A stretch of DNA of 64,000 nucleotides from Bacillus gaemokensis (GCF_001590835.1 NZ_LTAQ01000012.1:124001-188000), one strand, 5' to 3'; shown: positions 1-8,242, counted from the first letter of the stretch. A program made the numbers and translations. Notes: generated by a model from the letters alone, not told the origin.

Positions 1-1
1 T

Positions 2-97
2 GAAGCACAAATCGTTCCATGTCCTGTGAACTGTAAACCAATTTGCTTAACATATGATTTAATGATGATTAATAATCAGTTACGTAAGAAAGCATAG
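2..97 (+). CDS. 3' end of an unidentified gene (partial)
   Basis: An open frame runs in from the window edge and stops at TAG 95-97, giving the last 31 residues of a protein. The tail contains three cysteines spaced C-x3-C-x3-C (CPVNCKPIC) and ends in a basic NQLRKKA. The cysteines could bind metal, but I do not recognise the family from so short a piece. It lies just upstream of a siderophore-binding lipoprotein on the same strand. About 200 bp containing hairpins separate the two, so they are probably separate transcripts. Whether it is a real coding end depends on the sequence upstream of the window. Confidence 0.5.
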   Translation, partial: EAQIVPCPVNCKPICLTYDLMMINNQLRKKA

Positions 98-205
98 ATG
101 AATGATGTCCCTCCTATTTTGATAGGAGGGGTCACATTCTAATGGACGTTGAGCTTCTCATTTTAGATGGGAAGTTGAACGCCCGTTAGGACGGGTTACA
201 TACAA
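98..205. repeat. hairpin-rich intergenic element, bcr-like
   Basis: Three stem-loops lie in a row: CCCTCCTAT/ATAGGAGGG (about 109-130), a 10-bp G.U-containing stem around 154-178, and CCCGT/ACGGG around 182-196. Read on the minus strand it contains TAACGGGC followed by a C-rich hairpin, which resembles the repeats at 42.7 and 44.4 kb. I infer membership of the same repeat family. The first hairpin has no T-run, so it is not an obvious terminator. Confidence 0.35.
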
Positions 206-298
206 CGATTAATAAATATATATTAATTTAAAGTTGTTTGTAGTTTCTTATAGTTATATACAACTTATAAGAGAAATACATCCAGAAGGAGTGGGAAT

Positions 299-1240
299 AT
301 GAAGAAATTCAAAGCAGCATTACTAGCAATGGTACTAGTAGTTACTTCTGTACTATTTGCAGCTTGTACTTCTGATAAGAAAGAAGAAAAGAAGGCAGAT
401 GCAAAAGCTGAAGAGCGCACTGTACAAGATGCAAAAGGGGAAATTAAAATTCCTGCAAATCCAAAGAAAATTGCTGACCTTAGTGGTTCAACAGAAGAAT
501 TATTAATCTTTGGTATGAAACCAATTATTACTGCAAATACATCTCAGGAAAAAATTGATGCACATATTGCAGATAAATTAAAAGATGTAAAACCAGTTGG
601 CTCTGCTTGGGGCGATAAAATTAACGTCGAGGCAGTAATAGCTGCAAAACCAGATTTAATCATTTTGAATAATCGTCAAGAAAAAATCTATGATCAATTA
701 TCTAAAGTTGTACCAACAATTATGCTAAAAACTCCAGTAGATCAATGGCGTCCAAAATTTGAAGAGTTAGGTAAAATCTTCGGTAAAGAAAAAGAAACAA
801 CAGCATGGTTCAAGAGATATGATGAAAAAGCAAGCAAGTTACATGATAAAATCGTTGCAAAAACTGGCGATGCGAAGTTCATGAAAATGGCTGCATATCC
901 AAATGCGTTCCGTGTATACGGTGACTACGGTTACGGTAGCGTAATCTTCAAAGACTTAAAATTACCAGCAGTTCAAGGTACACCAACTGACAAACCGCTA
1001 GTACAAGTACAAAAAGAAGCGTTAATCGATTACAACCCAGATTACCTATTTGTATTTACAACTGGTGATGGCTCTCAACGTCTAAAAGAATTCCAAGAAG
1101 AAACAATTTGGAAAAACATGAACGCTGTTAAGAACAATCATGTATTTACAATCAAAAACGAAGACCTAAATAAAGGATACTTCCCACTTGGTAAAGAAAT
1201 GATCTTAGACGAAGTTGCGGATTTCGTTTTAGGAAAATAA
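299..1240 (+). CDS. siderophore/iron ABC transporter substrate-binding lipoprotein (FeuA-like)
   Basis: A 313-residue periplasmic-binding-protein-type lipoprotein. It has a lysine-rich start, a hydrophobic segment and a lipobox LFAAC with the lipidated Cys at residue 23, then a charged linker. The body is of the class III (FecB/TroA-fold) kind, with the segments NPKKIADLSGSTEELL near the start and NPDYLFVF near the end. By family knowledge it presents ferric siderophore to a membrane permease outside the cell. An AGAAGGAGTGG ribosome site precedes the ATG. No permease or ATPase gene lies beside it, and a strong terminator follows, so it is a solitary binding protein that must share a permease encoded elsewhere. 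I saw no good Fur box upstream, only AT-rich inverted repeats. The exact siderophore cannot be read from the sequence. Confidence 0.85.
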   Translation: MKKFKAALLAMVLVVTSVLFAACTSDKKEEKKADAKAEERTVQDAKGEIKIPANPKKIADLSGSTEELLIFGMKPIITANTSQEKIDAHIADKLKDVKPVGSAWGDKINVEAVIAAKPDLIILNNRQEKIYDQLSKVVPTIMLKTPVDQWRPKFEELGKIFGKEKETTAWFKRYDEKASKLHDKIVAKTGDAKFMKMAAYPNAFRVYGDYGYGSVIFKDLKLPAVQGTPTDKPLVQVQKEALIDYNPDYLFVFTTGDGSQRLKEFQEETIWKNMNAVKNNHVFTIKNEDLNKGYFPLGKEMILDEVADFVLGK

Positions 1241-1248
1241 TAAAAGAG

Positions 1249-1284
1249 AAATCACCTTCGCATTGGCGAAGGTGATTTTCTTTT
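1249..1284 (+). terminator. Rho-independent terminator after the siderophore-binding gene
   Basis: The stem ATCACCTTCGC/GCGAAGGTGAT has a short loop and is followed by TTTTCTTTTTT. A close copy of this terminator lies at 2246-2282. Confidence 0.85.
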
Positions 1285-1717
1285 TTATAGGCGTACCGCC
1301 GACATTTTAATGAAAATATACACTAAGAAAATTACGATACAATTCGCACTCGTTTTCTTACTCTGAGGAAGTTTTCAAAAAATGGTTACCCATTTTCTGG
1401 AGTGATACTTTGATTTTGGGAATGCGTTTTGGAACCGAAAAACAAGTATTTTTAAGGATGTTGGACAATTAATAATCTAAATACCATAAACGTCCGTTCC
1501 TGGTCAAAGAAACCTGCAGCATAGAGTTTTATCTTCTAGAAAATTTCTTAGTATACGATATCCGCGTTTTGTCAGTAAGACCTCTTGTATATCGTAATCA
1601 TGCTAGAGTAACATAACCTATGATTATCGGTAACAAACTAAAAAGGCCTATCCTTTCTCTCAAAGAATGCCCATTTTTATAGAATTCTTCATTAAAAACA
1701 AAAGATCATTAACAATC
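1285..1717. other. intergenic stretch without a supported gene
   Basis: Over 400 bp with no convincing ORF on either strand. Read on the minus strand, about 1500-1600 has a short open frame (DIQEVLLTKRGYRILRNFLE) that looks protein-like but has no start, no ribosome site and an early stop. It may be a decayed gene fragment. Nothing else is recognisable. Confidence 0.4.
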
Positions 1718-1993
1718 TTACCAATGTTTTCGATCACAACAAACAACGAAAAATTTACAACAACACTTATGTTTCGGTTTAAAACACTTATCTTTCTTAC
1801 ACTTCCAACAATTACAATGATGTTTATCCTTAGACTTCCAACAATCAGAATGATGTTTATCCTTAGACTTCCAACAATCAGAATGATGTTTATCTTTAGA
1901 CTTCCAACAATCAGAATGATGTTTATCCTTAGACTTCCAACAATCAGAATGATGCTTGTCCTTAGACTTCCAACAATCAGAATCCCAGCTCAT
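1718..1993 (-). CDS. small Cys/His/Lys-rich repeat protein, possible spore-surface protein
   Basis: A 91-residue protein built of MSWD, five identical 11-residue repeats SDCWKSKDKHH, and a Cys-rich tail (CNCWKCKKDKC, KCCCK, CC). It has 14 cysteines, no signal peptide and no membrane segment. The start is supported by an excellent ribosome site, GAGGAGGT, about seven bases before the ATG on the minus strand. The opposite-strand frame has no comparable site. I do not recognise a named family. Composition (Cys, His, Lys, Trp) fits either metal binding or a crosslinked, insoluble structural protein such as those of the Bacillus spore coat or exosporium. A CATAGAATA sequence upstream matches the SigK -10 pattern CATAnnnTA, which would suit a late mother-cell gene. 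The function is inference. Confidence 0.7.
   Translation of the reverse strand: MSWDSDCWKSKDKHHSDCWKSKDKHHSDCWKSKDKHHSDCWKSKDKHHSDCWKSKDKHHCNCWKCKKDKCFKPKHKCCCKFFVVCCDRKHW
1817..1981 (-). repeat. five tandem 33-bp coding repeats
   Basis: Five in-frame copies of a 33-bp unit encode SDCWKSKDKHH. The copies are nearly identical at the DNA level (for example tttatcctt versus tttatcttt versus cttgtcctt on the plus strand). This suggests recent expansion and likely copy-number variation between strains. Confidence 0.9.
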
Positions 1994-2026
1994 TCTCTTA
2001 TACCTCCTCTCAATTAAGGTTCATAT

Positions 2027-2035
2027 TATTCTATG
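2027..2035 (-). promoter_or_regulatory. candidate SigK -10 element for the repeat-protein gene
   Basis: On the minus strand CATAGAATA lies about 35 bp before the ATG and matches the SigK -10 consensus CATAnnnTA. The AC expected at -35 is present only with long spacing (about 20 bp), so the call is tentative. Confidence 0.3.
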
Positions 2036-2111
2036 TTTTAGTAGAAAAACTGCTTGTTCATCAACCTATTATTTTATTTTTAACATGACAAATCATTCTC
2101 GGTAGTAAACA

Positions 2112-2138
2112 AAAAGCACTCATTTTGGGTGCTTTTCT
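2112..2138. terminator. terminator-like hairpin with no matching gene
   Basis: The stem AAAAGCAC/GTGCTTTT lies upstream of the minus-strand repeat gene and of ywfO. No gene end is next to it, so it may be the remnant of a lost transcript. Confidence 0.4.
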
Positions 2139-2245
2139 CAGGTTATGGAGAAAGTCTTTTTCATCATTCTTTTCTATTTTTATGTATCCAAAAATAAATA
2201 AGAATCAGGGTGTTAAGAATTCTAAAGGGTTTCTAAACAATCTGA

Positions 2246-2282
2246 AAACCACTTTCGCCAAGGCGAAGGTGATTTTCTTTAT
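2246..2282 (+). terminator. second copy of the 1249-1284 terminator
   Basis: A stem close to CACTTTCGCC/GGCGAAGGTG is followed by ATTTTCTTTATATAGG, nearly the same right arm and tail as the terminator at 1249-1284. No gene ends immediately before it. The two copies bracket the segment holding the Cys-rich gene. Confidence 0.6.
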
Positions 2283-2383
2283 ATAGGGGAATTTTATGCA
2301 TTTCTTTAGTCTTTCATTTCTTTCTGTTTCCTATTTCGTTTATAATATAAAGTAAGAATGCAGTAAGGAAGGAGGGTGTCGAT

Positions 2384-3688
2384 ATGGTATATTTAAACGA
2401 CAAACTCAGCGAAACAAAAGTGTTTAAAGACCCAGTACATAAATATGTACACGTACGCGATCGCGTGATTTGGGATTTAATCGAAACGAAGGAATTTCAA
2501 CGTTTGCGCCGTATTAAGCAGCTTGGAACGACATTTTTTACATTTCACGGTGCGGAACATAGTCGCTTTACTCATTCATTAGGTGTATATGAGATTATTC
2601 GTCGTATGATTGATGATGTATTTGATGGCAGACCAAACTGGAATGCAGAAGATAGATTGTTATGTTTATGTGCAGCACTCTTGCATGATGTCGGACATGG
2701 TCCATTTTCTCATTCGTTTGAAAAAGTTTTTTCATTAGATCATGAGAAGTTTACTCAAAAAATCATTGTTGGTGATACGGAAATCAATGATGTATTAAGC
2801 CGTGTAGACCGTGAGTTTCCGCAAAAGGTAGCAGATGTCATTGCGAAAACGTCTAATAATAAATTAGCAATTAGTATGATTTCAAGCCAAATTGATGCAG
2901 ATCGTATGGATTATTTATTACGAGATGCCTATTTCACTGGTGTAAAGTACGGGAATTTTGATATGGAGCGTATACTGCGTGTAATGCGTCCGTATGGAAA
3001 TCAAGTAGTGATTAAAAATAGCGGCATGCACGCTGTAGAGCATTATATTATGAGCCGCTATCAAATGTATTGGCAAGTGTATTTTCATCCGGTAACGCGC
3101 AGTGCAGAAGTGATTTTAACAAAAATTTTACATCGCGCGAAAACATTACATGAGCAGTACTATACATTTAAATATCACCCTGTTCATTTCTACTCTTTAT
3201 TTGAAGAAGAAGTAACGGTAGCAGATTACATCAAGCTAGATGAGAATATCATGTACTACTACTTCCAAGTATGGCAAGATGAAGAGGATCAAATTTTAAG
3301 CGATTTATGTCGCCGCTTTATGAATCGAAATCTCTTTAAATACGTAGAATTTACAGAGAATCATGGTTTAGATAATTGGATGGAGTTAAGTAGTTTATTT
3401 AAAAAGATTGGACTTGATCCAGAATACTATTTAGTCGTTGATTCTACATCAGATTTACCGTATGACTTTTACCGAGCGGGAGAAGAAGAAGAGCGTCTAC
3501 CAATCTTACTTCTTATGCCAAACGGGGAACTTCGAGAGCTCTCTCGTGAATCGGATATTGTGGAAGCAATTACAGGTAAGAAGAGAAGGGATCAAAAACT
3601 GTTCTATCCGCATGATTTAATCTATGAAGATGGAAGAAAAGGAAAATATAAAGAAAAAATTATTCGGCTATTAGAAGGAAAAAAATAA
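2384..3688 (+). CDS. ywfO: HD-domain phosphohydrolase YwfO
   Basis: A 434-residue HD-superfamily hydrolase, matching YwfO-type proteins in length. Metal ligands are visible in order: His64 (SRFTH), the His101-Asp102 pair in LLHDVGHGPFSH, and His105 and His110. The downstream D in IDADRMDYLLRD also belongs to the SAMHD1-like signature. By family these are nucleotide (dNTP) or phosphate-ester hydrolases; the substrate here is not shown by the sequence. The start has a good ribosome site, AAGGAAGGAGGGTG. It is a single-gene transcript ending at a hairpin, with the convergent ywhB downstream. This opens the block syntenic with B. subtilis ywf/ywh. Confidence 0.92.
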   Translation: MVYLNDKLSETKVFKDPVHKYVHVRDRVIWDLIETKEFQRLRRIKQLGTTFFTFHGAEHSRFTHSLGVYEIIRRMIDDVFDGRPNWNAEDRLLCLCAALLHDVGHGPFSHSFEKVFSLDHEKFTQKIIVGDTEINDVLSRVDREFPQKVADVIAKTSNNKLAISMISSQIDADRMDYLLRDAYFTGVKYGNFDMERILRVMRPYGNQVVIKNSGMHAVEHYIMSRYQMYWQVYFHPVTRSAEVILTKILHRAKTLHEQYYTFKYHPVHFYSLFEEEVTVADYIKLDENIMYYYFQVWQDEEDQILSDLCRRFMNRNLFKYVEFTENHGLDNWMELSSLFKKIGLDPEYYLVVDSTSDLPYDFYRAGEEEERLPILLLMPNGELRELSRESDIVEAITGKKRRDQKLFYPHDLIYEDGRKGKYKEKIIRLLEGKK

Positions 3689-3717
3689 GAAGCAGCCTGA
3701 TGACTGCTTCTTATTAA
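3687..3717. terminator. bidirectional terminator between ywfO and ywhB
   Basis: The perfect stem AAGAAGCAG/CTGCTTCTT separates convergent genes. The minus-strand side is followed by a long T-run (ATTTTTTT) overlapping the end of ywfO. Confidence 0.8.
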
Positions 3718-3729
3718 AGAAACCTGAAA

Positions 3730-3915
3730 TTATTTGTCGCTTAAGCGTTTTCCGCCAACTGCATAATGATTTTTAGACATTTCTTCGATGAAAACAACGA
3801 TGTTTTCTTCAGGAGCACCAGTTGTTTCGCTTACTGCTGCAGTTACTTTCTCAGCAAGAGCTTTCTTTTGTTCTTCTGTGCGTCCTTCTAACATTTTCAC
3901 TGTTACGTATGGCAT
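3730..3915 (-). CDS. ywhB: 4-oxalocrotonate tautomerase family protein YwhB
   Basis: A 61-residue tautomerase subunit. The start chosen is the ATG at 3915, which gives Met-Pro-Tyr-Val, because this family uses Pro as the N-terminal catalytic residue after Met removal. An upstream TTG would bury it. The ribosome site AAAGGAGCG sits 8 bases before this ATG. The conserved core GRTEEQKKALAEKVT and the arginine-containing C-terminus are present, and the size is that of the hexameric 4-OT family. The physiological substrate in Bacillus is not established by sequence. It is transcribed towards ywfO. Confidence 0.9.
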   Translation of the reverse strand: MPYVTVKMLEGRTEEQKKALAEKVTAAVSETTGAPEENIVVFIEEMSKNHYAVGGKRLSDK

Positions 3916-4026
3916 ATACAATCGCTCCTTTTATGTAAGTTACCATCTTATTATAACGGATTCTAGGGAAGAACAATCGGAAAAACAAATATTTTCTTTT
4001 TTGACATAATGAAGAGGAGATGAACT

Positions 4027-4701
4027 ATGGATCAATTATTTAGGTATCCACTGCACCAAATTCCATTGGTAGCAATGGCTATTATTATTGCTTTGTCTGT
4101 ACATGAATTTGCCCATGCATATGTTGCATATAAGTTTGGAGATGACACAGCGAAAAGACAGGGACGTTTAACGTTATCACCAATATCTCATTTAGATCCT
4201 ATTGGTATGATTGCCATATTAATTATTGGATTTGGTTGGGCACGCCCAGTACCTGTTAACCCGTATAACTTTAAAAAACCACGTCTCGCTGGAGTTTTAG
4301 TTTCTATTGCAGGACCGATTAGTAATCTTATTTTGAGTGCTATAGGCTTAATCATTTGGTACAGCTTGTTAAAGTTTGGAGTACTAGGTGCCGTTCCATT
4401 TGCAGTAGCGGATACGTTAGGCCAATTCTTTGAAATTTTCATTGTTCTGAATATCGTTTTACTTGTTTTCAACTTATTACCGATTCCACCACTTGATGGG
4501 TATCGTGTGATTGAAGATTTAGCACCGGCAAATGTTCGTGCGAAAATGACGCAGTATGAGAAATATGGATCAATTGCCTTATTGATTCTTGTTATTACAC
4601 CATTGAGCAATTATACAATTCAACCGATTTTCCAAGTGGTAATACCATATGTATTAGGAGTTTTACAAAGTATAATTGCACCTATATTTGGGCTTATATA
4701 A
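4027..4701 (+). CDS. ywhC: site-2 protease (M50) family membrane protein YwhC
   Basis: A 224-residue integral membrane metalloprotease. The zinc motif HEFAH is at residues 26-30 inside the first hydrophobic segment. The second ligand motif lies in LLPIPPLDGYRV, with the Asp in the expected NxxPxxxLDG context. Several further membrane segments are visible. Family knowledge: M50 proteases cut substrates within the membrane; YwhC-type proteins are the short form without a PDZ domain. It is followed 26 bp later by ywhD on the same strand, so the pair is probably co-transcribed. The start is backed by GAAGAGGAGATGAACT. Confidence 0.92.
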   Translation: MDQLFRYPLHQIPLVAMAIIIALSVHEFAHAYVAYKFGDDTAKRQGRLTLSPISHLDPIGMIAILIIGFGWARPVPVNPYNFKKPRLAGVLVSIAGPISNLILSAIGLIIWYSLLKFGVLGAVPFAVADTLGQFFEIFIVLNIVLLVFNLLPIPPLDGYRVIEDLAPANVRAKMTQYEKYGSIALLILVITPLSNYTIQPIFQVVIPYVLGVLQSIIAPIFGLI

Positions 4702-4727
4702 GTAAATGAGTGAGGAGGAGTTTACAT

Positions 4728-5237
4728 ATGACAGAGAAAAAGAAAAAAATTGGTTTTAATATCGTGAAGAACGATTCGACAGATGGACATGGTGGCTTTG
4801 GTGTTGGAGCGCTAAGTCTTGAAAATATTTCACCTGTTTTCGTGGATGTAATAGAGCAAACTGCATTCGTTGATATTGGTGCGATGCACGCGCGTAGTAC
4901 TGTGGAAAAAGGGATTAAGTTCTTAACAAATAAAGATGAAGTTCCAAACGGAAAGCCGTATTGGCTTGTGTGGGTAACGATTGAGAGAACGGCAACAGGT
5001 GCTTATTATGCAGGTGTAACAGCTTGTGAAATGACAGTTGATCGTGAAATTCGCCGTGGTTATAAATCACTTCCAGAGCATGTAAATAAGATGGATAAAT
5101 CATTAAAACGTCACATCATGATTGACCATATGGACGAATCATCTAAGAGAGTGCTCGGCACATTCTTAAAAGAGCATAACGAAGCAATTTGGAACGAATC
5201 TAGCGAAGAGTTGCGTCATGCATTATTAGGAGAATGA
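4728..5237 (+). CDS. ywhD: conserved protein YwhD
   Basis: A 169-residue cytosolic protein starting MTEKKKKIGFNIV. The ATG at 4728 is preferred over the upstream GTG because GAGGAGGAG sits directly in front of it. It resembles the YwhD family of Bacillus, whose function is unknown. The sequence is soluble and mixed alpha/beta, with no membrane segment or catalytic motif that I can name. It follows ywhC in the same order as B. subtilis, and the pair ends at a strong hairpin. Confidence 0.88.
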   Translation: MTEKKKKIGFNIVKNDSTDGHGGFGVGALSLENISPVFVDVIEQTAFVDIGAMHARSTVEKGIKFLTNKDEVPNGKPYWLVWVTIERTATGAYYAGVTACEMTVDREIRRGYKSLPEHVNKMDKSLKRHIMIDHMDESSKRVLGTFLKEHNEAIWNESSEELRHALLGE

Positions 5238-5238
5238 A

Positions 5239-5277
5239 AAGAAAGGCTGGCGGATTTCCGCTAGCCTTTCTTTTTTT
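5239..5277. terminator. bidirectional terminator ywhD/pbpG
   Basis: A long stem AGAAAGGCTgGCGG/CCGCtAGCCTTTCT with TTTTTTT after it sits between convergent ywhD and pbpG. Confidence 0.9.
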
Positions 5278-7329
5278 CTACCATGGAAAATATTTTTTCC
5301 ACCAACTGTCCTTTTTCTTCTCTTTTCCAGCCTTTTCGAATTCTTCTTTATCATCAACATGATCCGTACAATATTCAGTCGGTTCTGTTCCTTTTGCAAA
5401 ATACATTTTCACAGAAGTAGGGCACCCCTTGGTCGCAATTTTTCCGTTTTCAGGATTGATATTTAAAGAAACGATGTCACTTGGTTGTTTGAATTCCTTG
5501 TTAGGTTGTCCCTCTAATCCTTTTTCCATCGTACTGGCCCATATTTTTTTTGCGTAACCTTGTTCTGCCGGATTTGAAATAGATTTTGGCTGATCGTATC
5601 CTATCCAAACGCCCGTTACAAGCTGAGGAGTGAAACCAATCATCCAACTATCTGTTTCTGTAGAACCAGATTTTCCTGCATATGTGCGGGATAGTTTTGG
5701 AAGAAGGGATTGCCCTGTAACGGAGGCATATCCGCTTAGCTTTTTATTGAACATACCGGTCATCATTTCTTCCATTACAAACACATTGCCTTTATCGAGA
5801 ACTTGTTTGCTTTCTAAATGTGCATCATATAAAATATTGCCTCCATGATCGACAACACGGCGAATGAAGGTCGGCTTTACTTGCTTCCCGCCGTTGGCAA
5901 ACAGACTATAGGCACTAACCATTTCAATTGGTTTTACAGGAGAAGTACCAAGGGCAAGGGACGGTACATCTTTTAGAGAACTTTTAATACCAAACTGTTT
6001 GGCAGTTTTCGTAAGTGAATCTTCACCTAAAAATAAGTGTGTTTTCACAGCGTATACGTTATCTGATACGGCAAGGGCCTGCGCCATTGTTACAAAATCA
6101 TCGGCGTAGTAGTCATTATAGTTTTTGGGGTTATATTTAGAAACACCATCACCTAATGTAAATACTGTATATTCACTTTTTAAGCGAGTTGCTGGTGTAA
6201 ACCCTTTTTCTAATGCAGCGTAATATAAAAACGGTTTAAAGGTAGAACCCGGTTGACGAGCGGCTTGGATTGCTCTATTAAATTGGCTCTCTTTGTAATC
6301 TTTTCCGCCGACAAGAGCTGCTACTTCACCTGTTTTCGGGTTCATTGAAACAAGAGCCGTTTGTATATTTGTTGTGTCCGGGATTGTATCCTTTACAGCT
6401 TGTTCGGCTATTGTTTGCAGTTTTGGGTCTAATGTCGTATAAATACGAAGCCCACCTCGCTGTAATGTTTGTTCAGTTAACCCAACATCATGAAGGAGAG
6501 ATGTTTTTACAGCATCTTGGAAATAAGGTGCGACTTCTGCAACTTCTTTCGTTTCTAGCGAAGCAAATGTCAGTTTTTCTTTTTTTGCAGAGCGTGCTTG
6601 TTCTTTCGTGATATAGCCTTGCTCTACCATTTCATCTAAAATGAGCAATTGTCGTTGTTTTGCTCGTGCTTCTTTTAAATAAGGAGAATATAAGCTAGGG
6701 CCTTTCGGAATACCAGCAAGCATACTGGCCTCTGCCAAAGTTAAATTTTCCGCTGTTTTATCGAAATACATCCGGGCAGCTGCTTCAATACCGTAAGCGC
6801 CGTGTCCGTAATAAATCGTATTTAAATATCCTTCTAAAATATGATTCTTACTGTAATTGACTTCAAGCCGAACGGTATACATTGCCTCTAGTAGCTTTCG
6901 TTTCCATGTCTTATCGTGATCTAAATAGAGGTTACGGGCATATTGCTGCGTAATGGTACTAGCACCTTGTACTTTTGCCATTGCTTTTAGATCTGCAACG
7001 ATTGCGCCAGCAATCCGTTTTATATCGAAACCATGGTGATTGTAGAATCTCTGATCTTCAATGGAGAGTGTAGCCTCTCTAACATAAGGAGACATTTGAT
7101 CAAGAGAGATGTTATAGCGTTTTTGCATCCCGTTGCTTTGTCCCATGACAGAATCATCATTAGCATAAAAGAAACTAGTCTGGGGGACGGCGATAGGAGG
7201 CGGTCCCATAATTTTCGCCGCAATAATGATAATAAAAAAGGAAAAAACAAAGAAAAGAACGCATGAAAAAAGTGCGGTGAAGAAAAGACGTTTATACTTT
7301 TTGAGCTTTGGATTCATAGTTTGATCCAT
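5278..7329 (-). CDS. pbpG: class A penicillin-binding protein (PBP2d, PbpG)
   Basis: A 683-residue bifunctional peptidoglycan synthase. After one N-terminal membrane anchor come the transglycosylase motifs (SIEDQRFYNHHGFD, GASTITQQ, GYLNTIYYG). The transpeptidase domain follows with STFK (Ser near residue 362), SDN, and KSGST. It polymerises lipid II and crosslinks the glycan outside the membrane. B. subtilis PbpG, its syntenic counterpart, is a SigF-dependent forespore PBP used for germ-cell-wall synthesis. I infer the same role. The start at 7329 is favoured because the GAGGGG site touches the earlier ATG (7338) but lies 9 bases before this one. Confidence 0.92.
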   Translation of the reverse strand: MDQTMNPKLKKYKRLFFTALFSCVLFFVFSFFIIIIAAKIMGPPPIAVPQTSFFYANDDSVMGQSNGMQKRYNISLDQMSPYVREATLSIEDQRFYNHHGFDIKRIAGAIVADLKAMAKVQGASTITQQYARNLYLDHDKTWKRKLLEAMYTVRLEVNYSKNHILEGYLNTIYYGHGAYGIEAAARMYFDKTAENLTLAEASMLAGIPKGPSLYSPYLKEARAKQRQLLILDEMVEQGYITKEQARSAKKEKLTFASLETKEVAEVAPYFQDAVKTSLLHDVGLTEQTLQRGGLRIYTTLDPKLQTIAEQAVKDTIPDTTNIQTALVSMNPKTGEVAALVGGKDYKESQFNRAIQAARQPGSTFKPFLYYAALEKGFTPATRLKSEYTVFTLGDGVSKYNPKNYNDYYADDFVTMAQALAVSDNVYAVKTHLFLGEDSLTKTAKQFGIKSSLKDVPSLALGTSPVKPIEMVSAYSLFANGGKQVKPTFIRRVVDHGGNILYDAHLESKQVLDKGNVFVMEEMMTGMFNKKLSGYASVTGQSLLPKLSRTYAGKSGSTETDSWMIGFTPQLVTGVWIGYDQPKSISNPAEQGYAKKIWASTMEKGLEGQPNKEFKQPSDIVSLNINPENGKIATKGCPTSVKMYFAKGTEPTEYCTDHVDDKEEFEKAGKEKKKDSWWKKYFPW

Positions 7330-7405
7330 CTTTTTCATCCCCTCGTTATATACTTCTATTAGTATTGAGGGTTTTTTCGTATTTTAAACAAGGAAGTGTA
7401 CAAAA

Positions 7406-7438
7406 TGAAAAAGAGCTCCTTTCTTAAGAAAGGAGCTC
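7406..7438 (-). terminator. terminator overlapping the end of the GDPD gene
   Basis: The perfect palindrome GAGCTCCTTTCTTAAGAAAG continues to GAGCTC. The TAA stop of the GDPD gene sits in its centre, and a T-run follows on the minus strand. Confidence 0.9.
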
Positions 7439-8149
7439 AAAAGCGCGCATTGGCCAATCTGTAATAATAACATCAACGCCGTAATCAATCATTGTTTGTA
7501 AGTCTTTCCGCTTATTGATTGTATACGGGCGGAACACATAGCCTTGTTCTTGTGCTGCCTGTACAAATTCTTTTGTTAACAGCTTGAAATTTGGGTGCAA
7601 TCCAACTGCTTCTCTTTTTTGGGCTTCAATAATTGGATCAGAAAGTGGTTCATCGTATAAAATAGCTCTCGGAATTTCCGGGGCGATTTCTGCGAGTAAT
7701 GAAACAGATTCATGGTTAAAAGATGAAAATATGATTTGATTAGAAAGATGGTACTCACGTACAAGATCAACAACTTTTCCCTCGATATTTGGATAATGAA
7801 TCACATCTGTTTTTAATTCAATATTTAATTGTAAATTTGTTGTAGAGAGCCAAATGAATACTTCACGTAAGGTTGGAATCTTTGCTTCATGGAAAGAAGA
7901 ATCTTTATGGCTTCCCGCATCGAGAGCTTGTAATTCTGCTACTGTTTTTTCAGAAACAAGTCCCATTCCATTTGTTGTACGATCAACAGTTTCATCATGA
8001 ATTACAACAAGCTCACCATCTTTTGAAAGATGGACATCAAGTTCAATACCATGAGCGCCAACACGTTCGGCTTCTTGAAAAGCAATCATTGTATTTTCTG
8101 GATGTGTACCTTTGACTCCGCGATGGGCAAAAATAAGTGGTTGTTTCAT
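7424..8149 (-). CDS. glycerophosphodiester phosphodiesterase
   Basis: A 241-residue cytosolic GDPD of the short UgpQ type. The signature HRG followed by HPENT is at the N-terminus. ELDVHLSKDGELVVIHDETVDRTTNG carries the metal-binding acidic pair and second His, and IELK and DWP follow near the end. It hydrolyses glycerophosphodiesters to glycerol-3-phosphate and an alcohol. No signal peptide is visible, so it acts inside the cell. AAGGAGAT lies before the ATG. It is monocistronic, divergent from the MerR-type efflux operon with about 150 bp between them. Confidence 0.92.
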   Translation of the reverse strand: MKQPLIFAHRGVKGTHPENTMIAFQEAERVGAHGIELDVHLSKDGELVVIHDETVDRTTNGMGLVSEKTVAELQALDAGSHKDSSFHEAKIPTLREVFIWLSTTNLQLNIELKTDVIHYPNIEGKVVDLVREYHLSNQIIFSSFNHESVSLLAEIAPEIPRAILYDEPLSDPIIEAQKREAVGLHPNFKLLTKEFVQAAQEQGYVFRPYTINKRKDLQTMIDYGVDVIITDWPMRAFELLS

Positions 8150-8242
8150 TCGAAAATCTCCTTATCGTTTCATTTCTTTCATTATGAAACTGCTATGAGA
8201 AAAATACAATCTATATGACAAACATTTACAAAAGTATAACAC

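Noticed and set aside
1500-1620. Minus-strand fragment DIQEVLLTKRGYRILRNFLE as a gene
   Set aside because: No start codon, no ribosome site and a stop soon after; at most a relic.
1817-1981. CRISPR-like regular 33-bp repeats
   Set aside because: The units are contiguous with no spacers and are in frame within a protein gene.
1667-2017. Plus-strand ORF with repeated LRLPTIRMMFI
   Set aside because: It is the complement of the Cys-rich repeat gene. It has no ribosome site, while the minus-strand frame has GAGGAGGT at the right distance.
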